A stretch of 64,000 nt of DNA. Source: Actinacidiphila cocklensis. Lineage in GTDB: Bacteria; Actinomycetota; Actinomycetes; Streptomycetales; Streptomycetaceae. A program made the position numbers and the translations under genes. The stretch is from positions 204,835 to 268,834 of the forward strand of contig NZ_CAJSLV010000059.1 in assembly GCF_907177275.1 (NCBI RefSeq), in the 5' to 3' direction. Under the pieces are notes generated by a model. The model searched no databases, had not been told where the DNA came from, and saw only the letters and a program-made list of their open reading frames with translations. Positions 7,406 through 15,418 of this stretch are shown piece after piece (within the stretch, counting starts at the first letter, position 1; each line of letters opens with the position of its first letter).

Positions 7406-8338
7406 ATGACCACCGAGTCGGGACCCGGGAACGGCAGGTCCGATCCCAGCCTGAGCGTGATCATCAGCGAGCGGCGCCAGTTGACCGACCTCGGCTACCG
7501 GCTGCTCGGCTCGCTGGCCGACGCCGAGGACGCCGTCCGGGAGACCTACGCCCGGTGGTACGCGATGCCGCGCGAGGACCAGGACGCGGTCGCCTCCCCC
7601 GGCACCTGGCTCACGACGGTTCTCAGCCGGATCTGCCTGGACCTGCTCGACTCCGCGCGGGCCCGGCGCGCGTCGTACGTGGGTGAGTGGATCCCCGAGC
7701 CGCTGCCGCAGCAGGCGGAGTGGTCCGCGGCCCCACCGGGCGGCACCGGCACGGACCCGGCCGACCGGGTCACCCTCGACGAGTCGGTGAGCATGGCCTT
7801 CCTGGTCGTCCTCGACGCGATGACCCCCGCCGAGCGGGTGGCCTTCGTGCTGCACGACCTGTTCCGCTTCTCCTTCGCCGAGGTGGCCGAGATCGTCGGC
7901 CCGACCCCGGCGGCCTGCCAGGAGCTGGCCTCCGCGGCCCGCCACCGCATCCGCAACTCGCGCGCCTCCACGGCCCCGAAAGCGCAGCAGGCCGACATCG
8001 TGCGGGAGTTCAGGCAGGTGTGGTTGGCCAAGGACATCGACGGCCTGATCGCCCTGCTGGACCCCGACGCCATGGTGACCACCGACAGCGGCGGCCTGGC
8101 CACGGCCGCGGACCGCCCGGTCGAGGGCGGCGAGCAGATCGCCCGCGCCTGCGTCGAGTTGGCCGAACGCGCCCCCCTGACCATCGTGGAGCGCACCGTC
8201 AACGGCCAGCCCGGCCTGGTGAGCCGGCACGCCGGTACCACGGTCGCGGTCCTGGCCTTCGACATCGCGGGCGGCCGCATCAAGCACATCTGGGCCATCC
8301 TCAACCCGGAAAAACTCCGCTCCTGGACCCCGAACTGA
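7406..8338 (+). CDS. ECF41-family (SigJ-like) RNA polymerase sigma factor
   Basis: 310 residues. Region sigma2 covers about residues 20-95 (LTDLGYRLLGSLADAEDAV, TWLTTVLSRICLDLL) and sigma4 about 130-185 (VSMAFLVVLDAMTPAERVAF, LHDLFRFSFAEVAEIVG). A C-terminal SnoaL_2-like domain follows from about residue 200 (VREFRQVWLAKDIDGLIALLDPDAMVTTDSGG). This layout defines ECF41, in which the fused tail replaces an anti-sigma factor and tunes activity. ECF41 genes usually sit beside the oxidoreductase they control; here the divergent P450-LLM operon and the LUD gene carry matching promoter elements. ATG 7406 is used with GGTGA 6 nt upstream. Confidence 0.93.
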   Translation: MTTESGPGNGRSDPSLSVIISERRQLTDLGYRLLGSLADAEDAVRETYARWYAMPREDQDAVASPGTWLTTVLSRICLDLLDSARARRASYVGEWIPEPLPQQAEWSAAPPGGTGTDPADRVTLDESVSMAFLVVLDAMTPAERVAFVLHDLFRFSFAEVAEIVGPTPAACQELASAARHRIRNSRASTAPKAQQADIVREFRQVWLAKDIDGLIALLDPDAMVTTDSGGLATAADRPVEGGEQIARACVELAERAPLTIVERTVNGQPGLVSRHAGTTVAVLAFDIAGGRIKHIWAILNPEKLRSWTPN

Positions 8339-8381
8339 CCGCACCGGCCCCGGCCCCGGGTTGTGGTGAAACAGCGGAAGT

Positions 8382-8393
8382 TGGTCTAGTCCT
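8382..8393 (+). promoter_or_regulatory. DasR-type (dre) operator candidate
   Basis: TGGTCTAGTCCT matches 10 of 12 bases of the symmetric dre core TGGTCTAGACCA bound by DasR, the GlcNAc-responsive GntR regulator of streptomycete chitinases. It lies about 90 nt upstream of the GH18 gene and just before TTGACG (8395-8400), a possible -35 box. Site seen; DasR binding inferred. Confidence 0.6.
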
Positions 8394-8420
8394 CTTGACG
8401 CGATGCACCTGCGCGCTGTT

Positions 8421-8432
8421 TGGTACGTACCA
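8421..8432 (+). promoter_or_regulatory. Perfect 12-bp palindrome in chitinase promoter
   Basis: TGGTACGTACCA is a perfect palindrome 39 nt after the dre-like box. It keeps the TGG/CCA ends of a dre site but changes the centre. It lies where the -10 region would fall, about 54 nt before the start codon, so it could be a second operator. Confidence 0.45.
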
Positions 8433-8485
8433 ACTCAGGCCCGAGATGCACCCTCCCCCCACCACTTCACGCATGAGGGGCTTTC

Positions 8486-9730
8486 ATGCAGCTTGCCAAA
8501 TGGGCGGCCTCCGCCTCCGCGCTCACGCTCGCGACCGCCGGTGCGGTCCTCGCCCTGGCTCCCGACGGCAACGCCGCGGCGACCAGCGTCTACTCCGTGG
8601 CTCCCTACGTCGACATGTCCAACAGCCAGGAAGGCCTGCTCGACACCGCCATCACCGGGCACGGGCTCAAGGCCTACACGGCCGCCTTCGTGCTCGGGTC
8701 CGGCTGCAACCAGATCTGGGGCGACACCCTTCCCATCGGCAACGACTCCTTCACCGACCCGCTGATCGCGAAGGCGAAGTCCGAGGGCGCCTCGCTGATC
8801 ATCTCCTCGGGCGGCGCGGCCGGCCTGCCGCTGGCGTGGACCTGCTCCAACCAGAGCTCGATCGACGCCGGTTACCAGGCCCTCATCAACGACTACGGCG
8901 TCACCCAGCTGGACTTCGACATCGAGGGCGCCGCGATCGCGGACACCGCCGCCACGGCACGGCAGATGCAGGCCATGAAGGACCTCAAGGCGTCCAACCC
9001 GAGCCTGAAGTTCTCGGTGACCCTGCCGGTCCTGACCAGCGGGCTGACCAACGACGGCGTGAACATCATCAAGGCCGCCAAGAGCGCGGGCGTCAAGATC
9101 GACGTGGTCAACATCATGACCATGGACTTCTACGCGGGCACCGGCACCCAGATGGGCCAGGGCTCGGTCTCAGCCGCCCAGGCCACGCTGTCCCAGATGC
9201 AGTCCGTCGACGCCGGCTACACCTACGCCAACCTCGGGATCACCCCGATGATCGGCAAGAACGACGACGGCTCGACGTTCACCCTGGCCGACGCCCAGAC
9301 CGTGGAGACCTTCGCCGCCCAACAGGGCGTCGCAAGACTGGCGTTCTGGTCGGTCGACCGCGACCAGCCGTGCGGCGGCAGCGCCAACTCGCTGTCCACG
9401 TGCAGCCAGATCAGCCAGAGCAGCCTGGCCTTCACCGACATCTTCCTGCGGTACACGGGCGGCTCGGGCGGCACCACCGGCGGCACCACCGGCGGGACCA
9501 CGACCGGCGGCACCACCACGGGCGGAACGACCACCGGCGGCACCACGGCCGGCGGGACCACCGGGGGGACGACGTGCACCACCGCCTCCTGGAGCGCCTC
9601 GCAGATCTACACCGGCGGCAACACGGCCTCCTGGAAGGGCCACAACTGGAAGGCGAAGTGGTGGACGCAGGGCGAGGAGCCCGGGACCACCGGTGAATGG
9701 GGTGTCTGGCAGGACCTCGGCGCCTGCTGA
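8486..9730 (+). CDS. Secreted GH18-type chitinase with C-terminal chitin-binding module
   Basis: 414 residues. A signal peptide (about residues 1-32, Ala-rich, ending NAAA) precedes a GH18-like TIM barrel whose catalytic strand reads LDFDIEG, the D-x-D-x-E pattern with the acid Glu. A Thr/Gly linker of repeated GGTT units joins it to a CBM5/12 domain (WSASQIYTGGNTASWKGHNW, then WW and W-x-x-LG-x-C). It would hydrolyse extracellular chitin or related beta-1,4-GlcNAc polymers. The upstream region has a DasR-like box, which fits control by GlcNAc. A strong bidirectional terminator follows. The barrel is compact and lacks the large insertion domain of ChiA-type enzymes. Confidence 0.92.
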   Translation: MQLAKWAASASALTLATAGAVLALAPDGNAAATSVYSVAPYVDMSNSQEGLLDTAITGHGLKAYTAAFVLGSGCNQIWGDTLPIGNDSFTDPLIAKAKSEGASLIISSGGAAGLPLAWTCSNQSSIDAGYQALINDYGVTQLDFDIEGAAIADTAATARQMQAMKDLKASNPSLKFSVTLPVLTSGLTNDGVNIIKAAKSAGVKIDVVNIMTMDFYAGTGTQMGQGSVSAAQATLSQMQSVDAGYTYANLGITPMIGKNDDGSTFTLADAQTVETFAAQQGVARLAFWSVDRDQPCGGSANSLSTCSQISQSSLAFTDIFLRYTGGSGGTTGGTTGGTTTGGTTTGGTTTGGTTAGGTTGGTTCTTASWSASQIYTGGNTASWKGHNWKAKWWTQGEEPGTTGEWGVWQDLGAC

Positions 9731-9775
9731 GCCGCCGGTCTCCGTCCGCTGATCCGCTGATACGGGAACGTCCCA

Positions 9776-9804
9776 CGGCCCGGCCCCCGTTCGGGGCCGG
9801 GCCG
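9776..9804. terminator. Strong bidirectional terminator after chitinase
   Basis: CGGCCCGGCCCC pairs perfectly with GGGGCCGGGCCG across a 5-nt loop. It sits between the converging chitinase and patatin genes. Confidence 0.8.
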
Positions 9805-9839
9805 ACCCGCGGCCGCGAACGACCGTCGCCGCACGGGTC

Positions 9840-12359
9840 CTACAGGACGACCACCAGGACGATGACCACGACGATGCCGGCCAGCAGGGCCAGATAACCC
9901 GCGGCCGCCCCCCACATCAGCCTCCTGAAGGGCTTCGTCACGGCGCCGGTCAGATTCCCGCCGCGCACCGACTCCCCGTGCGACCAGGCCTCCCACACGT
10001 ACGACCAGACCGATGAGGCGACCTGGCGGACCAGCCTGCCCTGGCCCTTGGTGGCCCAGCCGACGACGGAGTCGCCGGCCGCCTTCACCGTCGCGCGGTC
10101 GTTCCTGTTCAGCAGGTCGGCGTCCGTGCTGTGCTTGAGCTGCGCGAGGCGCTCCCGCATTCCGGCGATGGCCTTGTCGGCCGGAAGACCCGTCTCGGCC
10201 CCCAGGATGGCCCGGTGGAGCTCCTTCTCCCGCGCCAGGACGTCGGAGGGCGGCACCAGCAGGGGCAGCAGGTGGTGGACCGCGTCCAGCCGGCCCCAGA
10301 GGAAGTCCGACTTCCGCCAGTCGTCGTTGATGAACGCGCCGAAGTGGTGGAACCGGATGCCGTAGAGCTTCCGGTCGCCCAGGCCCTCCGACCAGTCCTC
10401 GTTGAACAGCGGCCCGACGCTGTCGGGTCCCAGGCGCAGGAACCTGAACCGCGGGGTGAGCTTGCCGATCACCTTGGCGGGAGGCGCGAAGGTCTGCGTG
10501 AGGACCTCGACCTGCAGCCCCGCGGAGACCACCGTCCTCGCCTCCCAGATCCCGTCCCCGCCCGCCGCGTCGCCCGTCCTCCGCTCGGCGTCCGCCGTGT
10601 TCAGCGCCTTCGCGAACTCGTCCGCGGCCCGCCACACCCGCACACCGGCCGCGCCGGTGGCATCCAGGTCGCGGAACACGCCGTTGACCAGGCGGGCGAC
10701 CTGCTCCTCGCTCAGCTCGGCCCCCGCGGGGCGCCGCCGGATCTCCTCCGCCTTCACCGCGTCCGTGATGGCGATGACTTCCCTGAGCTGCTTGTCGATG
10801 AAGATCGTCGCGTCGCTCAGCGCCGCACGCCCCTCGGACCCTTCGGCGAACGGCGGCACGCCGGACACCGGCGCCAGGCGGGTCTGCAGGTAGTTCCCCA
10901 GGAGCTGGACGAGCCGTTCGGCGACGATCAGCCCCCACCGCCAGGTTTCCGGCCCCTCGCACTGCGGGTCCGAGATCTCGTCCGGATGGTCCGACGGGCA
11001 CCACAGCCAGTCCGTCGTGGCGAGGATCGCGTCGAAGGCCTCACGGTTCGGCACCTCGGGAGCAGACAGCGTGGTCACGGCACCCGTGTCGGCTCCGGCC
11101 GCCGGCTGCAGCGCCAGCAGCAGGGCGTTGAGCCGGCTCCGCCGGTATTCGCCCAGGAGCCCGCTCGCCGCCTCCGCGGTACGCCGGACGAACGCTTCCC
11201 CGCCCGCGGCGTCGCCCTCGGCGAGGACGTCGACCAGCCGCCCGAACAGCTCGTCACGGGTGGCCAGCCCGCTCGTGGCCAGCCGGTTGTCCAGCTCTTC
11301 CACGCTGGCGCGGAAGTTCGCCTCCTTGGGGTAGTTGCTCGCGCTCCACAGCGTGGTGCCGATCTTGATGTCGGCGCTCCGCTGGTCCTTGACCGCCTCC
11401 TCGGCCACCTGCCCGCCGGAGGGGACGACGTAGGTGACCACCCGCTCCACGGCACCGGAGGCCACCCGCTTCGTGATGGCCTCCAGGACGGAGGCGAACG
11501 GCTCGTTGTTGAGCACCCCGCCGTCCATCACGCTGCTCGCCGGATAGCTCCTGCCGTCGTCGGGAACGATCCGGCGTTCGAGCAGCGTGGACTCGCTCAT
11601 CGGGGCGAACGCCCCGGGGAAGCCCGCGGTGACCCGGCCGGCGAGCCGCAGCACCCCCTCGGCCTCGTCCGAGAAGTGGCTCGCCTCCTCCTTGCCGCAT
11701 TCGACGATCCCGTACGCGCCGTCCTGCTTCGCGTACTCGACGTCCCGGACATGGCTCTCGAACCGGTAGACGCGCCGGTGGTCGGGCACGCTGAAAGGCC
11801 GCCCGTAGCTGTCGCGGTACGTCCGGCAGCGGCCGTCCAGGGCCGTCCCGGTGACGAACAGCGTGACCATCTTCCGCTGGCGGACGGACCCGTTCCTGAT
11901 GGACTTCAGCACCTCGCCGATCTTCTTCTCGAAGTACATCCCGTTCAGGATGCTGTTCTCCTCGACGGGCACGCGCATCAGCCGCTGCCGGACCCTCATC
12001 GGCTGCTTCAGCAGCTTGTCGAGCGACGCCGACGACCGCCACATCTGCCGCAGGTCGGGGAGCTGGGCGTTGCGGGCGATCGCGGTGGCGAGGAAGAGGC
12101 CGTTGAGTCCGCCGGCCGACGTGCCGGACAGGATGTCGATCTCCACCTCCTTCCCCTTCTCCCTGACCAGCTCCCGCCAGGCCCGGAACACCGGCACGTC
12201 CCGATCGGCCGCGTCGGGCTCCGGGTACTGCGGCGACGACGCGCGCCGCAGCAGATCCAGCTCGTGCGTCACGCCCCCCATCCAGACCGCGAGACTGACG
12301 CCGCCGTTCATCACCAGCGCGAGTCGGATGGTCCCGCGCCCTTCGGTCTCGCTGCTCAC
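9840..12359 (-). CDS. Patatin-like phospholipase with DUF3376-type C-terminal region
   Basis: 839 residues. The patatin N-terminal domain shows an oxyanion loop near VMNGGVSLAVWMGG, the nucleophile elbow GTSAGGLNG (G-x-S-x-G, about residue 80), and the catalytic Asp in VMDGGVLNN, so the Ser/Asp dyad is intact. The long C-terminal region has the layout of DUF3376 actinobacterial patatins and ends in a very hydrophobic helix (AGIVVVIVLVVVL) that probably anchors it to the membrane. It should cleave acyl groups from lipids. GTG 12359 is chosen, with AGGG 7 nt upstream; the reading frame extends further only as low-complexity sequence. A TerD gene is divergent across 249 nt. Confidence 0.88.
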   Translation of the reverse strand: MSSETEGRGTIRLALVMNGGVSLAVWMGGVTHELDLLRRASSPQYPEPDAADRDVPVFRAWRELVREKGKEVEIDILSGTSAGGLNGLFLATAIARNAQLPDLRQMWRSSASLDKLLKQPMRVRQRLMRVPVEENSILNGMYFEKKIGEVLKSIRNGSVRQRKMVTLFVTGTALDGRCRTYRDSYGRPFSVPDHRRVYRFESHVRDVEYAKQDGAYGIVECGKEEASHFSDEAEGVLRLAGRVTAGFPGAFAPMSESTLLERRIVPDDGRSYPASSVMDGGVLNNEPFASVLEAITKRVASGAVERVVTYVVPSGGQVAEEAVKDQRSADIKIGTTLWSASNYPKEANFRASVEELDNRLATSGLATRDELFGRLVDVLAEGDAAGGEAFVRRTAEAASGLLGEYRRSRLNALLLALQPAAGADTGAVTTLSAPEVPNREAFDAILATTDWLWCPSDHPDEISDPQCEGPETWRWGLIVAERLVQLLGNYLQTRLAPVSGVPPFAEGSEGRAALSDATIFIDKQLREVIAITDAVKAEEIRRRPAGAELSEEQVARLVNGVFRDLDATGAAGVRVWRAADEFAKALNTADAERRTGDAAGGDGIWEARTVVSAGLQVEVLTQTFAPPAKVIGKLTPRFRFLRLGPDSVGPLFNEDWSEGLGDRKLYGIRFHHFGAFINDDWRKSDFLWGRLDAVHHLLPLLVPPSDVLAREKELHRAILGAETGLPADKAIAGMRERLAQLKHSTDADLLNRNDRATVKAAGDSVVGWATKGQGRLVRQVASSVWSYVWEAWSHGESVRGGNLTGAVTKPFRRLMWGAAAGYLALLAGIVVVIVLVVVL

Positions 12360-12608
12360 CGCCGGCCCTTTCTCGGAGGTCGTGCCCGCTCGGGGTCCCC
12401 TCGACCGTCCCAGACCCGCGACCGCCCCGCACCGCGGAAGCCGTCCGGTTCGGCTATCGGGCGGACGGGCCGGCGGACCTCGTCCCGCTGACGGACCTCG
12501 GGCGTCCGCTTTCGGAACGGCTGCGGACTTCCGACCTGGTGGAGTACACAGTGCGGGGCACCAGGCACACTTCACCTGTCGCAGTCCCAACCAACAAGAG
12601 GATCACGC

Positions 12609-13193
12609 ATGATCACGCTGAAGAAGGAAGACGAGCCGGCGGATCTGGGCGGGGTGACCCATCTGTCCATCGGGGTGTCCTGGGACCCCACCGCCGGAAG
12701 CAGCGGCGGGCTCATGGGCAAGATCCGCCAGAAGACCGGCACCGACCTCGACCTGATCGCCGTGGCGATGCAGGGGACCGAGCCGGTGCGGCTGGCCGGG
12801 CTCGACTCCACCGACCCGTTCGGCAACGGCTCGCTCATACACAGCGGGGACAACCAGACGGGCCGCGGGGACGGCGACGACGAGACGGTGACCGTCGTGC
12901 TCGACAAGGTGCCGCCGATCATCACCTCCATCGTGTTCGTCGCCGCCGCGTACAAGAAGCGCAGCGCCTTCCAGAACGCGCGGAACATCAGCTTCAAGGT
13001 GTACGACGCGACGGGCGGCAGCACCACGCAGGTCGCCGACATCTGGCCGAGCCTGCTCAGCACCGACAACGGCTGCGCGGTGGCCAAGGTGACAAGGGGC
13101 GCCGACGGCTGGAAACTCCAGGTGATCAACGAGACGGGGAAGATCAAGCAGGGGGACGAGCAGGCCCTGATGCGCTTCGCCATGAGCAAGTAG
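12609..13193 (+). CDS. TerD-family stress protein
   Basis: 194 residues of the TerD/CABP beta-sandwich. Typical strands are THLSIGVSWDP near the N-terminus, then DLDLIAVAM and FGNGSLIHSGDNQTGRGDGDDE, the acidic loop that binds calcium, then ETVTVVLDKVPPIITSIVFVAAAY. TerD proteins are linked to tellurite, phage and envelope stress, and streptomycetes have many copies. This is a lone gene with no other ter genes nearby. AGAGGA precedes the ATG by about 6 nt. It is divergent from the patatin gene and ends at a perfect 10-bp hairpin. Confidence 0.92.
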   Translation: MITLKKEDEPADLGGVTHLSIGVSWDPTAGSSGGLMGKIRQKTGTDLDLIAVAMQGTEPVRLAGLDSTDPFGNGSLIHSGDNQTGRGDGDDETVTVVLDKVPPIITSIVFVAAAYKKRSAFQNARNISFKVYDATGGSTTQVADIWPSLLSTDNGCAVAKVTRGADGWKLQVINETGKIKQGDEQALMRFAMSK

Positions 13194-13208
13194 CAAAGGC
13201 TCGCGTCG

Positions 13209-13234
13209 GGGTCCTACCGCGTCCGGTAGGACCC
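13209..13234 (+). terminator. Terminator after terD-like gene
   Basis: GGGTCCTACC pairs perfectly with GGTAGGACCC (10 bp, 6-nt loop), 15 nt after the TerD stop and before the convergent phosphoesterase stop. Confidence 0.8.
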
Positions 13235-13278
13235 TTCGGCGTCGTCCCCGACGGTGACCGATGGACGGCCCGCCCGTC

Positions 13279-14523
13279 CTACGTGCCCGACCGCAGGGTG
13301 AGCAGCGTGATCTCGCCCGGCGCGAAGACCCGGAAGGGCGGCCCCCAGAAGCCGGTGCCGCGGCTGGTGTAGAGCTGGGTGCGCTCGCCGTGCCGGCTCA
13401 GGCCGTGCACCACCGGCTGGTCGATGCGGACGAGGAAGTTGAAGGGCCAGATCTGGCCGCCGTGGGTGTGCCCGGAGACCTGCAGGTCGACGCCGGCGGC
13501 AGCGGCCCGGTCGACGTACTTGGGCTGGTGGGCGACGAGCAGGACCGGCCGCTCCGGGTCCGCCCCCGCCAGTGCGCCGAGCAGGTTCGCGCGGTGCCCC
13601 TCAAGACCCGAGGACTCCGCGGTGACGTCGTCCACGCCCGCCAGGACCAGGAGGTCCCCGCCGCGCTCCACCACGACGTGGCGGTTGTGCAGCGGCTCCC
13701 AGCCCAGTTCCGCCATGCGGTCCAGCCAGCCCTGGGCCTCCCCGAAGTACTCGTGGTTCCCGGTGACGTAGACCTTCGCCAGCCGCGACCGGATCGTCCC
13801 CAGCGGCGCGGACTGCTCCCGGCGCTGGACGGGGGTGCCGTCGGCGATGTCGCCTGCGTGGACGACGACGTCCGCGTCGAGCCCGTTGACCACCTCGGCG
13901 ACCCGCGCCGACCAGCCGGCCCGGTCGATCGGCCCGTAGTGGGTGTCGGCCAGGAGGACGACACGGGTGCCGTCCAGGCCGCCGCCGAGCCGCGGGACGC
14001 GGACGTCCAGCCGCTTCACCCGGGGTACGCGCATGGCCTCCTGGTGCCCCCACGCCAGCAGCCCGGCCGAGACCGCGGCGACCGCGGCCGCGACGGCCCT
14101 GGCCCGGTCGGCGCCGCCGACGCCGAGCCCGGCCAGCACGAGGTGCACCAGGCCGCCCAGCACCGACCAGGTGAACAGCACCCAGACCACGCCGAGCGAG
14201 GTGTCCGCGAAGCGGGCCGCCCGGTCGGCGCGCCGGCGCCCGTGGCCCGCGGCCATCAGGAACGGGAAGGAGACCAGCCAGCAGGCGAAGACGACCGTGC
14301 CGGCCAGGAAGACCGGGAAGGGCCAGTGGACGCCGGAGGCGAACAGCGTCCACCAGGGCACGAAGAACAGCATCGCGAGGACGAGCAGGACCACGGTCCC
14401 GCCCAGCCGCCGGCGCAGGGACCCCCTCCCGCCCTCCGGCCGCCCACCGTCCGCGGTGCGCTCAGGACCGCCGCCGGGCGGCACGGGGTCCGCCTCCACC
14501 TGGATGGAATCGCTGTCTGCCAC
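13279..14523 (-). CDS. Membrane-anchored metallophosphoesterase (YaeI/YkuE-like)
   Basis: 414 residues. An N-terminal region with about four membrane segments precedes a calcineurin-type catalytic domain. All metal-binding motifs are visible in order: LLADTHYGP (D-x-H), HAGDIADG (GD-x-x-D), VTGNHEY (GNHE), LVAHQPKY, and SGHTHGGQIWP. Relatives cleave lipid-linked or nucleotide phosphates at the membrane; the substrate is unknown. GTG 14523 is the start with GAGGGG 7 nt upstream; a longer in-frame reading to 14817 would run into the snapalysin gene. It is divergent from the snapalysin-like protease gene across 184 nt. Confidence 0.9.
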   Translation of the reverse strand: MADSDSIQVEADPVPPGGGPERTADGGRPEGGRGSLRRRLGGTVVLLVLAMLFFVPWWTLFASGVHWPFPVFLAGTVVFACWLVSFPFLMAAGHGRRRADRAARFADTSLGVVWVLFTWSVLGGLVHLVLAGLGVGGADRARAVAAAVAAVSAGLLAWGHQEAMRVPRVKRLDVRVPRLGGGLDGTRVVLLADTHYGPIDRAGWSARVAEVVNGLDADVVVHAGDIADGTPVQRREQSAPLGTIRSRLAKVYVTGNHEYFGEAQGWLDRMAELGWEPLHNRHVVVERGGDLLVLAGVDDVTAESSGLEGHRANLLGALAGADPERPVLLVAHQPKYVDRAAAAGVDLQVSGHTHGGQIWPFNFLVRIDQPVVHGLSRHGERTQLYTSRGTGFWGPPFRVFAPGEITLLTLRSGT

Positions 14524-14707
14524 TGCGCCGCCCCTCACACCTGTCCCACCGCCGGACCCCATCATCTCAAGGGCGCCCTCCCCGGCCCGACCCGCTGCGG
14601 ATGAAGTGCCAACACCGGTTGCCTGCGGCCTACTTGTGGAGTCCGCCACCGACATGGTGCCCTTGTGGCTCACGGGGCAACCGATGCCAGGGAGGGGAAC
14701 GGGTCTC

Positions 14708-15298
14708 ATGATCAAGCGAATGGTCGCCGTGGCGGCACTGATCCCGGCCATGATGGGCGCCGCATCCGGAGTCGCCTCGGCGCAGCCCGCGCCGAAGGCG
14801 ACCGCAGCGGTGGTCACCCTGACCTACGACGCCAGCCGTGCGGGCCAGTGGGCGGCCGCGGTCACGGCGGGCGTGCAGAACTGGAACAGCGCGGTCCACA
14901 ACGTCCACCTGCAGCCCGTCAGTTCGGGAGCACGCGCCGACTACGTCTACGTGGCGACCAGCGGCTGGCCGCAGACGACGCTCGGGCCGATCCTCCCCGG
15001 CGGCAGGGGCCAGGTGCAGTTGGGCCAGGAAGCGGTCGCCGAGGGCTACGACATGACGCGGATCGCCGCGCACGAGACCGGGCACATCCTCGGGCTGCTC
15101 GACGACTACAGCGGCCCGTGCTCGGAGATCATGTCCGGCCACGGCCCCGGCACCTCGTGCACCAACGCCAAGCCCAACACGGCCGAGGCGGCGCGGGTCG
15201 ACAGCAACTACGCGAACCGCACCGCGGCGGCGGTCCCCGCCCGGTACCCGGTCGTGGTCGACGTCTGGTCCGCCCCGGACCTCGCCCGCTCGCACTGA
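14708..15298 (+). CDS. Snapalysin-family (M7) secreted metalloprotease
   Basis: 196 residues. A signal peptide (residues 1-26, ending ASA) is followed by a small metalloprotease domain with HETGHILGLLD, the H-E-x-x-H-x-x-G-x-x-D zinc motif in which Asp is the third ligand, specific to snapalysins. Downstream are Cys residues in GPCSEIM and GTSCTNAKP that could form the family disulfide. It is exported and hydrolyses proteins such as casein. In many streptomycetes the gene is paired with a divergent LysR regulator; none is present here. GGAGGGG lies 10 nt before the ATG. Confidence 0.92.
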   Translation: MIKRMVAVAALIPAMMGAASGVASAQPAPKATAAVVTLTYDASRAGQWAAAVTAGVQNWNSAVHNVHLQPVSSGARADYVYVATSGWPQTTLGPILPGGRGQVQLGQEAVAEGYDMTRIAAHETGHILGLLDDYSGPCSEIMSGHGPGTSCTNAKPNTAEAARVDSNYANRTAAAVPARYPVVVDVWSAPDLARSH

Positions 15299-15330
15299 CC
15301 TGCGGCGACGACCGGCCGGTGGGTGGCGGG

Positions 15331-15348
15331 GTCCACCGGTCGGTGGAC
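15331..15348. terminator. Terminator after snapalysin gene
   Basis: GTCCACCG pairs with CGGTGGAC across a 2-nt turn, 33 nt after the snapalysin stop and before the convergent orphan gene. Confidence 0.55.
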
Positions 15349-15418
15349 GGGAGGTTCAACCGGGCGACTGATCACCCGCCGGCCGGAAACCCGCTGAGGA
15401 GCAGGTCCCGCGCGGCCC

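Noticed and set aside
9223..9582. Minus-strand frame of repeated VVPPVV units
   Set aside because: It is the antisense of the Thr/Gly linker of the chitinase.
10131..12491. 786-residue plus-strand frame
   Set aside because: It is the antisense shadow of the patatin gene, with no ribosome site and composition dominated by Arg, Pro, Gly and Val.
12609..13193. Part of a complete tellurite-resistance (ter) operon
   Set aside because: Only one TerD gene is present; no TerC, TerB or phosphoribosyltransferase genes are adjacent.
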